This document shows positions 55,165 to 64,000 of a stretch of DNA of 64,000 nt, piece after piece. Position 1 is the first letter of the stretch. Each line of letters starts with the position of its first letter. The stretch is from Gracilinema caldarium DSM 7334 (GTDB lineage: Bacteria > Spirochaetota > Spirochaetia > Treponematales > Breznakiellaceae). The DNA lies in contig NC_015732.1 in assembly GCF_000219725.1 (NCBI RefSeq), positions 3,044,972 to 3,108,971 on the forward strand, written 5' to 3'. The notes beneath the pieces were generated by a model. That model saw only the letters and a program-made list of their open reading frames with translations. It did no database searches and was not told the DNA's origin. Position numbers and translations under genes: made by a program.

Positions 55165-57075
55165 TTATTTTTTATCATCATCGACTACTTCGTAGTCCAC
55201 ATCTTCAGCGGTCCTGGTTCCCGAATCGGTACTGCCATTCGAAGCACCAGCAGCACCCGTATCACCCTGCGGAGCCGCATGTTTGTACATTTCTTCTGCT
55301 AGCTTATAGGAAGCCTGTTTCAGGGCTTCGGTCTTGGACTTAATCGCCTCTACATCAGTGCCTTCCATAGCCTTCTTAAGATCTGCCACCGCTTCTTCGA
55401 TCCGGGACCGGTCAGCGGCACTTACCTTATCGCCCAGATCTTTAAGGCTCTTTTCTGTGGTATAAATCAGAGTATCAGCCTCGTTTCTTGCCTCGGCCCG
55501 CTCCCGCTCACGGCGGTCCTCTTCGGCATGGGCTTCCGCTTCTTTTACCATCCGCTCAATATCCGCTTCAGAGAGGCCACTGGAGCTTTCGATGCGGATC
55601 TTCTGCTCCTTACCGGTACCAAGATCTTTCGCTGATACATGGACGATACCGTTGGCATCGATATCAAAGGTAACTTCAATCTGGGGTACCCCGCGGGGTG
55701 CCGGAGGAATACCTACCAGGTCAAAGCGGCCCAGGGTCCGGTTCTGGTTTGCCATTTCCCGTTCACCCTGCAATACATGGATTGATACAGCGGTCTGACC
55801 ATCCGCAGCGGTAGAGAAGATCTGGCTCTTCCGGGTAGGAATGGTAGTATTTCGGGGAATGAGCTTGGTCATCACACCACCCAGGGTTTCGATACCCAAT
55901 GACAGGGGTGTTACATCAAGCAACAAGACATCCTTAACATCACCGCCAAGAATACCACCCTGAATGGCTGCACCGATTGCTACGGCTTCGTCGGGGTTTA
56001 CGCCCTTGTTAGGTTCCTTGCCAAAAAGATCCCGAACCAGTTTCTGAACCGCAGGGATCCGGGTAGAACCACCAACCAGGATAACCTCATCAATCTTATC
56101 AGCGGTAAGCCCCGCATCGGCAAGAGCCTTACGACAGGGCTCCTTGGTCCGTTCAAAGAGGTCATCCACCATCTGTTCAAATTTAGCCCTGGTAAGGGTT
56201 TTCTGCAGGTGTTTCGGACCGGAAGCATCGGCGGTAATGAAGGGCAGGTTAATCTCCGTGCTCTGTACCGCAGACAGTTCAATCTTCGCCTTTTCAGCGG
56301 CTTCACGGATCCGTTGCAGGGCCATCCGGTCCTTACCAAGATCGATGCCCGTATCTTTCTTAAATTCATCAATCAGCCATTCCATGATGCGGCGGTCAAA
56401 GTCATCGCCACCGAGGTGTGTATCACCATTGGTGGATTTTACTTCGAAGACCCCTTCGCCAAGTTCCAGGATGGAAATATCAAAGGTACCGCCGCCAAGG
56501 TCATATACGGCAATGACCTTCTCTTTCTTCTGGTCCTTGTTAAAACCAAAGGCTAAGGCAGCAGCGGTCGGTTCGTTGATGATCCGTTTTACATCGAGAC
56601 CGGCAATCTTACCCGCATCCTTGGTAGCCTGACGCTGGGCATCATTAAAATACGCAGGGACCGTAATGACCGCTTCGGTTACGGGCTCTCCCAGATAGTC
56701 CTCTGCGGTTTTCTTCATTTTCTGCAGGATAAATGCAGATATTTCCTGGGGTGAATAGAGTTTCCCCTGTATATCAACCCGGACATCATCCCCCTGCTCG
56801 ACAACCTTGTAGGGGACCAGCTTCATTTCACTGGTTACCTCTGAATAACGGCGTCCCATAAACCGTTTAATCGAGTACACCGTATTTTCCGGGTTGGTGA
56901 TCATCTGGTTCTTCGCAGGTTGTCCAACAACCCGTTCGCCCTTACTGGTAAAACCAACAATGGAAGGTGTCGTCCGACCACCCTCTGAGTTCTGGATAAC
57001 TACCGGTTCGCCTCCTTCGAGGACGGCGACACAAGAGTTGGTAGTTCCAAGGTCAATTCCTATAATTTTACCCAT
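55165..57075 (-). CDS. dnaK: Chaperone DnaK (Hsp70)
   Basis: 636 residues. The actin-like ATPase domain has [17 protein letters not shown] at the start, [28 protein letters not shown] and [11 protein letters not shown]; the substrate domain follows the [10 protein letters not shown] linker region, and the C-terminus is an alanine/glycine-rich then acidic tail. Complete. Binds hydrophobic segments of nascent or heat-damaged proteins. Confidence 0.98.
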   Translation of the reverse strand: MGKIIGIDLGTTNSCVAVLEGGEPVVIQNSEGGRTTPSIVGFTSKGERVVGQPAKNQMITNPENTVYSIKRFMGRRYSEVTSEMKLVPYKVVEQGDDVRVDIQGKLYSPQEISAFILQKMKKTAEDYLGEPVTEAVITVPAYFNDAQRQATKDAGKIAGLDVKRIINEPTAAALAFGFNKDQKKEKVIAVYDLGGGTFDISILELGEGVFEVKSTNGDTHLGGDDFDRRIMEWLIDEFKKDTGIDLGKDRMALQRIREAAEKAKIELSAVQSTEINLPFITADASGPKHLQKTLTRAKFEQMVDDLFERTKEPCRKALADAGLTADKIDEVILVGGSTRIPAVQKLVRDLFGKEPNKGVNPDEAVAIGAAIQGGILGGDVKDVLLLDVTPLSLGIETLGGVMTKLIPRNTTIPTRKSQIFSTAADGQTAVSIHVLQGEREMANQNRTLGRFDLVGIPPAPRGVPQIEVTFDIDANGIVHVSAKDLGTGKEQKIRIESSSGLSEADIERMVKEAEAHAEEDRRERERAEARNEADTLIYTTEKSLKDLGDKVSAADRSRIEEAVADLKKAMEGTDVEAIKSKTEALKQASYKLAEEMYKHAAPQGDTGAAGASNGSTDSGTRTAEDVDYEVVDDDKK

Positions 57076-57133
57076 ATTATTCTCCTTGTTTACGTATCTA
57101 AATACAATATACTAAATAAAGGACCTCATCGTC

Positions 57134-57862
57134 CTATGTATCCGATCCATTAGCCTGATCCGCAGTATGCTGCTCCGCAGTATTTTGCCCAGCGGTGTTT
57201 TGCTCCGCTGGCATCAGCACCTTTACCTTTGCGGTTCGTATAATACGATCCTTCAGTTTATATCCCTTCAGTAAATCCTCACCGACAATGGGCTCCTGCA
57301 CCGTTTCTGACTGTTCCATCATAAGAGCTTCGTGCTTGTTCGGATCGAAGGGCTCACCGGCTGATTCAAAACGAACCAGGCCCCACTTGGTTTCAAGCTG
57401 TGAGACCAGCCGTTTTTCAATCATGCTAATACCTTCATGCAGGGCTTCATAATCCCTGGCAGCCTCAGAAGATTTGATAGCCCGCTCAAAATCATCAATA
57501 ACGGGTATCAAATCGAGCAGCAGGGACTGGTTGGCAAATTCGATTGCTTCCTGCTTTTCCCGCTGCATCCGCTTCCGGAAATTTTCAAATTCCGCAGCTT
57601 TTCGTAAATATTGATCCTTTAATTCGGATAATTCGGCCTCTAATGCGATAATTTTTGCCTCCAATTCTGCTTTTACGGCCTCTGCACTTTGCGGTGTATT
57701 CTGTTGCTGCTGTTCAGTTTGCCCTTCAGCCCGCTGGTCCCCAGACATATTGCCTGAAAGGTCGCTGGCTTCAGTTGCATTGGCTTTTTCATCCTTTACA
57801 TCCTGAGTCTGGGCATGTTTTTTCCCATCATGATTGTCATGTTCAGTATGATGCTTTGACAT
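57134..57862 (-). CDS. grpE: Nucleotide exchange factor GrpE
   Basis: 242 residues, longer than the usual ~190. An acidic N-terminal tail precedes a long coiled coil (LEAKIIALEAELSELKDQYL) and the GrpE beta-wing domain (LLDLIPVIDDFERAI; FDPNKHEALM). The C-terminal tail carries a short imperfect repeat (AEQNTAGQNTAEQHTADQ), an oddity with no known meaning. It releases ADP from DnaK. First gene of the operon; no hrcA gene or CIRCE element is visible before it. Confidence 0.95.
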   Translation of the reverse strand: MSKHHTEHDNHDGKKHAQTQDVKDEKANATEASDLSGNMSGDQRAEGQTEQQQQNTPQSAEAVKAELEAKIIALEAELSELKDQYLRKAAEFENFRKRMQREKQEAIEFANQSLLLDLIPVIDDFERAIKSSEAARDYEALHEGISMIEKRLVSQLETKWGLVRFESAGEPFDPNKHEALMMEQSETVQEPIVGEDLLKGYKLKDRIIRTAKVKVLMPAEQNTAGQNTAEQHTADQANGSDT

Positions 57863-57893
57863 TATTATTTCCTATTCAGTGGGTTTTGTCTTT

Positions 57894-57923
57894 AAAATAC
57901 TCATTTTATGGGGAAGGGGTCAA
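57894..57923 (-). promoter_or_regulatory. Candidate promoter of grpE-dnaK-dnaJ
   Basis: On the minus strand TTGACC (57918-57923), an 18-base spacer, then TATTTT (57894-57899), about 32 bases before the grpE ATG. No CIRCE inverted repeat is present in the ~190-base region shared with the divergent gene, so heat control would have to be by another route. Confidence 0.4.
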
Positions 57924-58051
57924 GAAAATTCGATAAGGGGCCAACATTTACCTTTGAGGGCACCTAATAATCGAAGTTTTTTGCAGACACCTCATGGTAT
58001 CTCATCAAATAACCATTGAAGTATTCTGCTCCCCGCGATATGGTAGAACAT

Positions 58052-58843
58052 ATGAAAAGTCTCATAAAATATGGTATTGTCCTGGCAGCCCTCATCGGTG
58101 TAGGGGTTGTCTTTACCAACACCCTGCAGCAAAAATCCGGTAGGGGTCTTACACTGCCTGCTATTCAGCTTCCTTCGATACCGCTGCCCTTCGGTTCAAC
58201 CGTAAGTCTCTCCGGGCAAATTGTTGAAGAATCTCGGCCAATAACCGCTTTTACCACCTTGAAAATTCCCGGTACCGGCAAAGTTACCATTCGTCTCGGT
58301 GCGACCCCGTCTTTATTAATCCGGGCTGACAAGTCCCTGCTCGATAAACTTACCACCGAACAGCAGGGAAGCACCCTTACCCTCTCTCAGAAAAGCGGCA
58401 TTGGCTTTACCATAAACTCCCCCATCGAATATGAAATCACCACACCATCGCTCCAAGACATTTCAATTGCAGGTTCCGCCACCGTCAACGTCCTCGACAC
58501 CCTTACTGGGCCTGTCTTTACTATTGAGATTGCGGGTTCTGGGGATATCCGGGCTGCTCTCGATGTGGATACAGCTACAATTTCCATTATGGGTGCAGGT
58601 AAAATTGAACTTTCAGGCAGGACAAAAAAATTATCCCATACCGTGTTAGGATCTGGGGATCTTAAGGGCGAAAAGCTTGATGGGACTGAGGCAAAAATTA
58701 CCATCCTCGGCTCTGGTAACACATCTATCGGAACCTTTGATTCCCTGGATGTTACCATTGCCGGTTCTGGTGATGTTATCTACTCCGGGAACCCGAGGAT
58801 TCAAAGCAAAACCCCGGGATCCGGTAAAATAAGGTCCCGCTAA
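58052..58843 (+). CDS. GIN-domain (DUF2807) protein, membrane-anchored
   Basis: 263 residues. An uncleaved or cleavable hydrophobic segment (SLIKYGIVLAALIGVGVVF) leads to a beta-helix built from near-identical turns: GSATVNV, GSGDIRA, GAGKIEL, GSGDLKG, GSGNTSI and GSGDVIY recur about every 20-22 residues. This is the putative auto-transporter adhesin head GIN domain, whose role is unclear. Start is uncertain: ATG 58052, ATG 58040 or TTG 58016 are in frame and none has a good ribosome site. Confidence 0.78.
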   Translation: MKSLIKYGIVLAALIGVGVVFTNTLQQKSGRGLTLPAIQLPSIPLPFGSTVSLSGQIVEESRPITAFTTLKIPGTGKVTIRLGATPSLLIRADKSLLDKLTTEQQGSTLTLSQKSGIGFTINSPIEYEITTPSLQDISIAGSATVNVLDTLTGPVFTIEIAGSGDIRAALDVDTATISIMGAGKIELSGRTKKLSHTVLGSGDLKGEKLDGTEAKITILGSGNTSIGTFDSLDVTIAGSGDVIYSGNPRIQSKTPGSGKIRSR

Positions 58844-58968
58844 CTTTTGCGGGCTCCACAACTAACAGGGCGGCCTGAGGAAAGGGCCTATAACGGCCCG
58901 CCCCCCCCTTGCTGAACAGATGCGAGAGACCCACCAGAGGTTCATCAACCTGGCCGTTCATCAATCTG

Positions 58969-59787
58969 TTAGAATATGAGGTGCAAAAAAAGCTGATCCA
59001 GGAGCACCAATACCCCCAGGATCCCCGTATACAGCGCAAACCCTTTAAGGCTCTTATTTTTTATAATATTGAGCATAAAACGGACAGCAAAGACGCCGAC
59101 TACGGCAGCTGTCACGGTTCCGGTGATGATGGCAGGAAGGCCGATACCACCAAAGAGGACTTCCGTATCATGGGCCTTCAAAGCCGGCAGAAGATCCTTA
59201 ATCTGCAGTACAAAGGCCCCTAAAATTGCAGGGATTGCCATGAGAAAACTGAAGCGGGCTGCAAACTCCCGGTCCAGGCCGACCCCCAAGGCCCCAGCTA
59301 TGGTAGAACCGGAACGGGAAACGGCGGGGAAAATCGCCACCCCCTGCAAAGTCCCGATGAGCAATGCATCGGCATATTTCATTTCCCCCTCGCCACGGCC
59401 AAGCTTTTTTCGTGAAGAAAGCCACTCAGAGGTCAGCAAGATCCCTGTTGTAAGCAAAAAACCGATACCTAAAAAGGCACCGCTTGAAAAGGCATGTTCG
59501 ATCAGATCTTTAAACAAAACAGCAATAATAACCGTAGGAATGGTCCCCGCTACAATTAACCCGCTAAGCCGCTGAAAAGGCCGCCGTACAAGAACCCAGA
59601 CATCCTTCCATAATACAATCAGTACCGCAATAAGGGTCCCCATGTGTAAGAGGGTATCAAATAACAGTGCGGGCTCAGAAATACCGAAGATCTTTTGCAT
59701 TAACACCAGGTGACCCGAACTGCTGACAGGCAAAAACTCGGTGAGTCCCTGTAAAAAACCCAGAAATATGGCCTGAAAAATACTCAT
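58969..59787 (-). CDS. uppP: Undecaprenyl-diphosphatase
   Basis: 272-residue integral membrane enzyme of the BacA/UppP family that recycles undecaprenyl pyrophosphate to the monophosphate for cell-wall synthesis. The catalytic region is split between GFLQGLTEFLPVSSSGHLVL at the N-terminus and FPAVSRSGSTIAGALG in the middle, both intact; about eight membrane helices. ATG 59787 has a GGAAGGAG site ten bases upstream. Overexpression of such genes elsewhere gives bacitracin resistance. Confidence 0.95.
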   Translation of the reverse strand: MSIFQAIFLGFLQGLTEFLPVSSSGHLVLMQKIFGISEPALLFDTLLHMGTLIAVLIVLWKDVWVLVRRPFQRLSGLIVAGTIPTVIIAVLFKDLIEHAFSSGAFLGIGFLLTTGILLTSEWLSSRKKLGRGEGEMKYADALLIGTLQGVAIFPAVSRSGSTIAGALGVGLDREFAARFSFLMAIPAILGAFVLQIKDLLPALKAHDTEVLFGGIGLPAIITGTVTAAVVGVFAVRFMLNIIKNKSLKGFALYTGILGVLVLLDQLFLHLIF

Positions 59788-59907
59788 TAGATTCTGCTCC
59801 TTCCAATTTCTCAGCCTACTGTACAAAAAAATCGAAAAAGAAAAAAGCTCATTCCCGCATCCTGCTCTGCGATTGACGCCCTATTTTCCGGCCGCTACAA
59901 TGAAAGC

Positions 59908-60636
59908 ATGGCAAAAATATCTGCCCTTAAGATCCTTCAAAGCCAGGGGTTCGGGTCCCGCAATGAGTGCAGTGCCCTTATCAGACAAAAACACGTTCAT
60001 ATTGATGAACGCCCGGTGGCAGATCCTGCAGAGGAATGGGATTATGAGACCATCAGGTTTATCAAAATAGATACTGATACATGGCCTTTCTTCTCTCAGC
60101 TCTACCTGGCCCTCAATAAACCTTCAGGCTATGAATGTTCCCAGCAGCCCACCCACCACCCTTCGGTCTTTGAGCTTTTTCCACCTCAGTTTATAAAGCG
60201 GGGCATCCAAAGTGCAGGCCGCCTCGACTGGGACACCGAGGGACTTTTACTGTTTACCGATGACGGACCCTGTATCCATGCCCTCACAAGTCCTAAAAAA
60301 CAGGTGACTAAGACCTATCGGGCTGGCACCGCACGGCCGATAACAGACGAAATAATAACAAAACTTAAAACCGGAGTTCTCTTGCGGGATGAGACTGAGC
60401 CTGTGAGAGCCCAGGAATGTATAAAAACTGGAGAATTAGAACTAGAACTGGTTATTGATGAGGGAAAATACCACCAGGTGCGCCGCATGATTGCCGCCGC
60501 AGGGAACCATTGCACCCGTCTTGAACGGATTGCCATTGGCTCCCTGCAGCTTTCTGATTTGCACCTTGAACGGGGCCAGTGGTGCTACCTTTCAGCAGAA
60601 CAACTGGCCGCCGCCGGTTTTAAAACTTCACCATAG
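59908..60636 (+). CDS. RsuA/RluB/RluE/RluF-type pseudouridine synthase
   Basis: 242 residues. An N-terminal S4 RNA-binding domain (SALKILQSQGFGSRNECSALI) is joined to the catalytic domain with Asp107 in GRLDWDTEGLLLF, the motif of the RsuA group. The DEGKYHQVRRMIAAAGNH segment is also typical. It isomerises a uridine in rRNA; RsuA itself acts on 16S U516, but the exact target here is not certain. Divergent from uppP. Confidence 0.88.
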   Translation: MAKISALKILQSQGFGSRNECSALIRQKHVHIDERPVADPAEEWDYETIRFIKIDTDTWPFFSQLYLALNKPSGYECSQQPTHHPSVFELFPPQFIKRGIQSAGRLDWDTEGLLLFTDDGPCIHALTSPKKQVTKTYRAGTARPITDEIITKLKTGVLLRDETEPVRAQECIKTGELELELVIDEGKYHQVRRMIAAAGNHCTRLERIAIGSLQLSDLHLERGQWCYLSAEQLAAAGFKTSP

Positions 60637-60677
60637 GCAGAGCAGATGCCGCATGCCTATGGTCGTTCATCAACCTC

Positions 60678-62021
60678 TTAGAGTCCCAAGAGGTACTGAT
60701 TGAGCAGGTTTTCGAGCCGCTCCTGTTTGCCGCTGGTAAAACCGACGGAACCGTATTCCTTTGCAAGACCTGCCAGTTCTTCGAACTTCATCTGGCCCTT
60801 TTCGAAACGGGCCCCATCTCCAGCATCGAAGGATGCATAGCGCTGTTTTACAAAGGCCGCATACTTACCGTCCTGAATAATCCGATGGGCTACTTCCAGA
60901 CCCACCGCAAAGGCATCCATGCCGCCGATGTGGGCTTCGAAAAGGTCTGAGGGGTCTACCGAATTGCGGCGGATGTGGGCATCAAAATTAAGTCCTCCGG
61001 TTGTAAATCCGCCTATCTTCAGGATGGTCAGCATAGCCAGGCTTGTTTCATAGTAGCTCATAGGGAACTGGTCCGTATCCCAACCATTCCGCGGGTCCCC
61101 TCGGTTTGCATCGACGGAACCAAAGAGGCCCAGGGCTGCGGCGGTTTCCAATTCATGGTGGAAATCGTGGCCCGCAAGCTCTGCATGGTTGGCCTCTATG
61201 TTCATCCGGAAGTCCTTTTCAAGGCCAAACTGTTTCAGGAAACCTGCCACGGTTTCCACATCAAAATCATACTGATGTTTAGAAGGCTCCATCGGTTTGG
61301 GTTCAATGTAAAATACACCCGTAAAGCCTCTGCTGCGGGCATAATCCCGGGCCATTACCAGGAAACGGCCTAAATGCTCTTTTTCCCGCTTTAGGTCCGT
61401 GTTTAATAGGGACATATAACCCTCACGGCCGCCCCAGAAGGTGTAGCCCTGTCCGCCCAGTTCAATGGTTGCATCAATGGCGGCCTTCACCTGGGCTGCG
61501 GCATGGCTCACCACGGCAAAATCCGGATTGGTAGCCGCACCATTCATGAAACGGGGATTCGAAAAGAGGTTAGCCGTACCCCAGAGCAGTTTTACCCCCG
61601 TAGCCTTCTGACGTTCCTTCGCCTTAGCTACTATGGTCATCAGGTTCTTTTCACTTTCCGCAGGGGTAGCTCCCTCAGGGGCAATATCCCGGTCATGGAA
61701 ACAATAAAACTCGGCCCCTAATTTGGTAATAAACTCAAAGGCCGCATCGAGCTTATGCTCCGCCCCCTCCATGGGGTCCTTGGCATCCTGTTTCCAGGGC
61801 TGTTTCTGGGTCCCCGCACCGAACATATCGGTACCGTCACCGCAGAAACTGTGCCAATAGGCAACGGCAAACCGTAGGTGCTCCTTCATGGTTTTGCCGC
61901 CTACTTTTTTATCCGGATCATAATACTTAAAGGCCAAAGGATTATCACTTTTTGGTCCTTCATACTTGATCTTGCCAATACCGGGGAAATATTCCTTATT
62001 TCCTACAAAATACTCTGCCAT
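60678..62021 (-). CDS. xylA: Xylose isomerase
   Basis: 447-residue TIM-barrel enzyme converting D-xylose to D-xylulose with two divalent metals. Length is that of class II xylose isomerases. Active-site signatures: [24 protein letters not shown] with catalytic His/Asp, [11 protein letters not shown]-like segment ([12 protein letters not shown]), [13 protein letters not shown] and the [17 protein letters not shown] metal-binding run. It starts 13 bases after xylB, so kinase and isomerase are made from one message. Confidence 0.97.
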   Translation of the reverse strand: MAEYFVGNKEYFPGIGKIKYEGPKSDNPLAFKYYDPDKKVGGKTMKEHLRFAVAYWHSFCGDGTDMFGAGTQKQPWKQDAKDPMEGAEHKLDAAFEFITKLGAEFYCFHDRDIAPEGATPAESEKNLMTIVAKAKERQKATGVKLLWGTANLFSNPRFMNGAATNPDFAVVSHAAAQVKAAIDATIELGGQGYTFWGGREGYMSLLNTDLKREKEHLGRFLVMARDYARSRGFTGVFYIEPKPMEPSKHQYDFDVETVAGFLKQFGLEKDFRMNIEANHAELAGHDFHHELETAAALGLFGSVDANRGDPRNGWDTDQFPMSYYETSLAMLTILKIGGFTTGGLNFDAHIRRNSVDPSDLFEAHIGGMDAFAVGLEVAHRIIQDGKYAAFVKQRYASFDAGDGARFEKGQMKFEELAGLAKEYGSVGFTSGKQERLENLLNQYLLGL

Positions 62022-62034
62022 ATCTGGCCTCCTT

Positions 62035-63522
62035 CTATCGATATAGGGGACTTAAAGCCCCCAAATAGGTTGCATAGGTTTTATAAGCCTGATCATAAAT
62101 CGAAACAGCCTTGGGATCCGGTTCAATTACCTGCCCGCCTTCGAGCTGTACATGGGTATTACATAATGCTTCTATGCTTGATGAAAGGCCTGCTGCAGTT
62201 TCGAGGCACCAGAGGGCCTGTATGGCTGCCCCCATGGCGGCTGCTTCTTCACCAGCAGGTAGCCGGACCGGCAGGTTCATAATATTTGCGACCATACTCC
62301 GCCACAGCGGGCTTTTTGCGCCTCCGCCGATGAGCCTGATTTCCTGGGCTTTAAAATTCAGCGCCTTAAACGACTCCAGCCCAATCCGCATACCAAAAAT
62401 TGCGGACTCAAGGGCTGCCCGGGCAATATTCTCCCGGTTAAAATTAGCCGCTGTAATACCTTGTACACTGGCTCGGCCATTGGGCAGGTTAGGAGTCCGC
62501 TCGCCATTAAAGAAAGGTAGAATTACAATCCCATCGGCACCAATAGGAGCAGAGGCTGCAGCACTGTCAAAGGAACGGACATCTATACCAAAAAGCTTAC
62601 GGAATTCCTCGGTGGCTACCGTACAATTCATGGTACAGAGAAGTGGTAGCCAGCCACCGGTGGAAGAGCAGAAAGCCGCCAGGTTCCCCTGAGGGTCCAC
62701 CACGGGGGTATTTGAATAGCCGTAGAGGGTACCAGAAGTCCCCAGGCTCATAGTGAGGAAGCCATCCTGAACGGTGCCGGTACCGATAGCCCCCATCATA
62801 TTGTCCCCTCCCCCTGAAGAAACCAGAGCACCTTCTGGAATGCCAAATTCATCGGAGGCTTTTTTACTCACGAGACCGGCACTCTGGTTGCTTTCGATAA
62901 GGCGGGGGAGGTACTGAATTAGGTTAGGATCGATGAGATCACAGATCTTTTTAGACCAACGGCGTTGGCGGATATCAAAAAGAGCGGTACCGGAAGCATC
63001 GCCATATTCAGCCACATACTCACCGGTTAAGAGGTAATTTATGTAGTCATGGGGAAGCAGTACATGCCTGAGGCGGACAAACTGTTCCGGTTTATGTTTT
63101 TTGAGCCAGAGGATTTTCGGGGCCGTATACCCCGGAAGCATCAAGAGGCCCGTCTCTGCTAAAAGAGCGGCTTCACCACCTGCGGCATTCGTAAGCTCTT
63201 CACATTCCGCTGCGGTTGCGGTATCACACCACAGTTTTACCGAATACAGGGGCTTTCCCTGTTCATCCAGAGGAACAAAACCATGCTGCTGGCCGGAAAC
63301 ACCTATGGCCACAATAGAAGCACGCAGGTCCGCATCAATTCCTACAAAACAGGCTTTAAGTGCCTTTTCATACCAGTCAGCTTCCTGCTCACGACTGCCA
63401 TCATTTCTGGCTGTCATCTGTAATGGCGCCTGGGACCTGGCAACCACCACCTTTTTCTCAAAATCATAAAGGATAACCTTACAGCTCTGCGTCCCTAGGT
63501 CAATTCCGCAGACTGTTTTCAT
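62035..63522 (-). CDS. xylB: Xylulokinase
   Basis: 495-residue FGGY-family kinase phosphorylating D-xylulose to xylulose 5-phosphate for the pentose phosphate pathway. Visible are the nucleotide-binding start [29 protein letters not shown] with the xylulose-contacting residues, the FGGY signature region (about 360-400) and [15 protein letters not shown]. The chosen ATG has a GGAGGTGA site; an in-frame extension to 63567 has none. First gene of xylBA and divergent from an AraC-type regulator. Confidence 0.95.
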   Translation of the reverse strand: MKTVCGIDLGTQSCKVILYDFEKKVVVARSQAPLQMTARNDGSREQEADWYEKALKACFVGIDADLRASIVAIGVSGQQHGFVPLDEQGKPLYSVKLWCDTATAAECEELTNAAGGEAALLAETGLLMLPGYTAPKILWLKKHKPEQFVRLRHVLLPHDYINYLLTGEYVAEYGDASGTALFDIRQRRWSKKICDLIDPNLIQYLPRLIESNQSAGLVSKKASDEFGIPEGALVSSGGGDNMMGAIGTGTVQDGFLTMSLGTSGTLYGYSNTPVVDPQGNLAAFCSSTGGWLPLLCTMNCTVATEEFRKLFGIDVRSFDSAAASAPIGADGIVILPFFNGERTPNLPNGRASVQGITAANFNRENIARAALESAIFGMRIGLESFKALNFKAQEIRLIGGGAKSPLWRSMVANIMNLPVRLPAGEEAAAMGAAIQALWCLETAAGLSSSIEALCNTHVQLEGGQVIEPDPKAVSIYDQAYKTYATYLGALSPLYR

Positions 63523-63584
63523 GATATTCACCTCCGCCTTCATTAAAATCAATATACAGGGCCTCATTACAAGCTTTGGCCCTT

Positions 63585-63606
63585 CTAAAACACTAAGATC
63601 TTTTAG
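63585..63606. promoter_or_regulatory. Inverted repeat between xylB and the AraC-type gene
   Basis: CTAAAA (63585-63590) and TTTTAG (63601-63606) are perfect arms around ten bases, 63-84 bases upstream of the xylB ATG. A regulator-binding site for the divergent xylBA promoter is plausible; it could also be chance in AT-rich DNA. Confidence 0.3.
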
Positions 63607-63691
63607 CAGTCATTTTCAACTTACGGTAACATGAATCAAAGCTCCATACACGGTATTGATGAAACATATCTATTATTGATATTCTAATAGA

Positions 63692-64000
63692 GTGAACATT
63701 AAAGATGCTGTTTATGTATATCGACTCGTAGGCGGGGATAGGCTTTCATGGCATGGCCGCTACCATACCCATGGGCCAAATGATTATGAATTTCACGCCT
63801 TTCTGGAAGGTGAAGGCGCCTTTTTGCTTAACAGAAAGCGTTACCATATCGAAGGGAACCGATTGTTTTTAACCCGTCCACGGGAATTTCATTCCATTTT
63901 GCCGGAAGCTTTGGAAAAGCCCATCAGTTATTACGCCTTTTTATTTGAAATAGATCCTGACATTCCTCAGGATCAGAAGGCTTTGGAACTCATCCAGGTG
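63692..64000 (+). CDS. AraC-type transcriptional regulator, N-terminal part
   Basis: Runs off the window end; 103 codons seen from GTG 63692, the first start after an in-frame stop at 63677. The visible part is an AraC-type cupin ligand-binding domain (GRYHTHGPNDYEFHAFLEGEG split by strands, then HIEGNRLFLTRPREFHS). The DNA-binding HTH would lie beyond the window. Head-to-head with xylBA, it is probably the xylose regulator of that operon; this is inferred from position. Confidence 0.7.
   Translation, partial: MNIKDAVYVYRLVGGDRLSWHGRYHTHGPNDYEFHAFLEGEGAFLLNRKRYHIEGNRLFLTRPREFHSILPEALEKPISYYAFLFEIDPDIPQDQKALELIQV

Noticed and set aside
57863-58051. CIRCE or sigma-32 promoter before grpE
   Set aside because: No TTAGCACTC-N9-GAGTGCTAA repeat; a CCCCAT stretch exists on the minus strand but lacks a properly spaced -35.
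1-64000. CRISPR arrays, rRNA genes, intact IS elements or prophage genes
   Set aside because: No regularly spaced repeats, rRNA stretches, transposase catalytic cores or phage structural genes were seen on reading both strands.

Overview
The window looks like chromosomal DNA of a free-living, saccharolytic spirochaete of the Treponema/Spirochaeta group. This is an inference from gene content: SpoIIE-type phosphatases with a STAS protein, very long TPR proteins, a cytoplasmic-looking family 9 glycosidase, xylose genes, a short HPF next to rpoN, and a spirochaete-like lipobox. No rRNA or other taxonomic marker is present, so the species is not claimed. Coding density is high, most genes lie in tight operons with ATGA overlaps, and no CRISPR array or intact insertion sequence was seen.

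Region by region: (1) 1-3.4 kb holds a branched-chain amino acid operon, leuC (cut by the window edge)-leuD-ilvB-ilvN. (2) 3.5-4.8 kb is a convergent MFS transporter. (3) 4.9-13.1 kb is a defence/accessory island, all on the minus strand apart from one small remnant. It carries a type I restriction-modification operon (hsdM ... hsdS ... hsdR) ending in a HepT/MntA (HEPN/nucleotidyltransferase) pair, and a separate hicBA pair lies upstream. Remnants of ORF6N-like, Fic-like and second-HsdM sequences plus a GC-rich hairpin repeat sit between hsdM and hsdS, and a 62-codon coupled ORF sits between hsdS and hsdR. (4) 13.3-18.0 kb has an unusual acetyltransferase-histidine-kinase-like fusion facing a corA-ygjV-sua5 operon. 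(5) 18.2-23.1 kb has a GH9 glycosidase without a signal peptide, a predicted outer-membrane barrel protein, a small sugar-diacid-sensor/chemoreceptor-like protein, a HAD phosphatase and a membrane protein.

(6) 23.2-25.8 kb is leuS behind a strikingly structured leader in which a perfect 13-bp stem would bury the ribosome-binding site. (7) 25.9-30.8 kb has a cupin, a flippase-like membrane protein, a GT4 glycosyltransferase, a threonine aldolase and an M24 peptidase. (8) 30.8-34.5 kb is a glycerol-3-phosphate-dehydrogenase-like operon (glpA-like, glpB-like, DUF1667 and a hypothetical). (9) 34.6-41.6 kb has a possibly truncated DUF4838-like gene converging on a four-gene operon (LamG/FN3 exported protein, 1004-residue TPR protein, HDOD protein, metallo-beta-lactamase-fold hydrolase). 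(10) 41.6-46.9 kb has uvrC, hpf, rpoN, a DUF1015 gene and tRNA-Leu(CAA) with a strong terminator. (11) 46.9-52.4 kb has an operon of uridine kinase, two membrane-bound SpoIIE phosphatases, a STAS antagonist and an M15 peptidase lipoprotein. (12) 52.5-58.8 kb has a sodium symporter, grpE-dnaK-dnaJ and a GIN-domain protein. (13) 58.9-64.0 kb has uppP, an RsuA-type pseudouridine synthase, the xylBA operon and, divergently, the start of a cupin/AraC-type regulator.

The observations most worth checking are the leuS leader, the gene scars inside the type I RM operon with its attached HepT/MntA pair, the GNAT-kinase fusion, the miniature receptor-like protein, and the tRNA-Leu 3'-end repeat beside a GC-rich structured segment.
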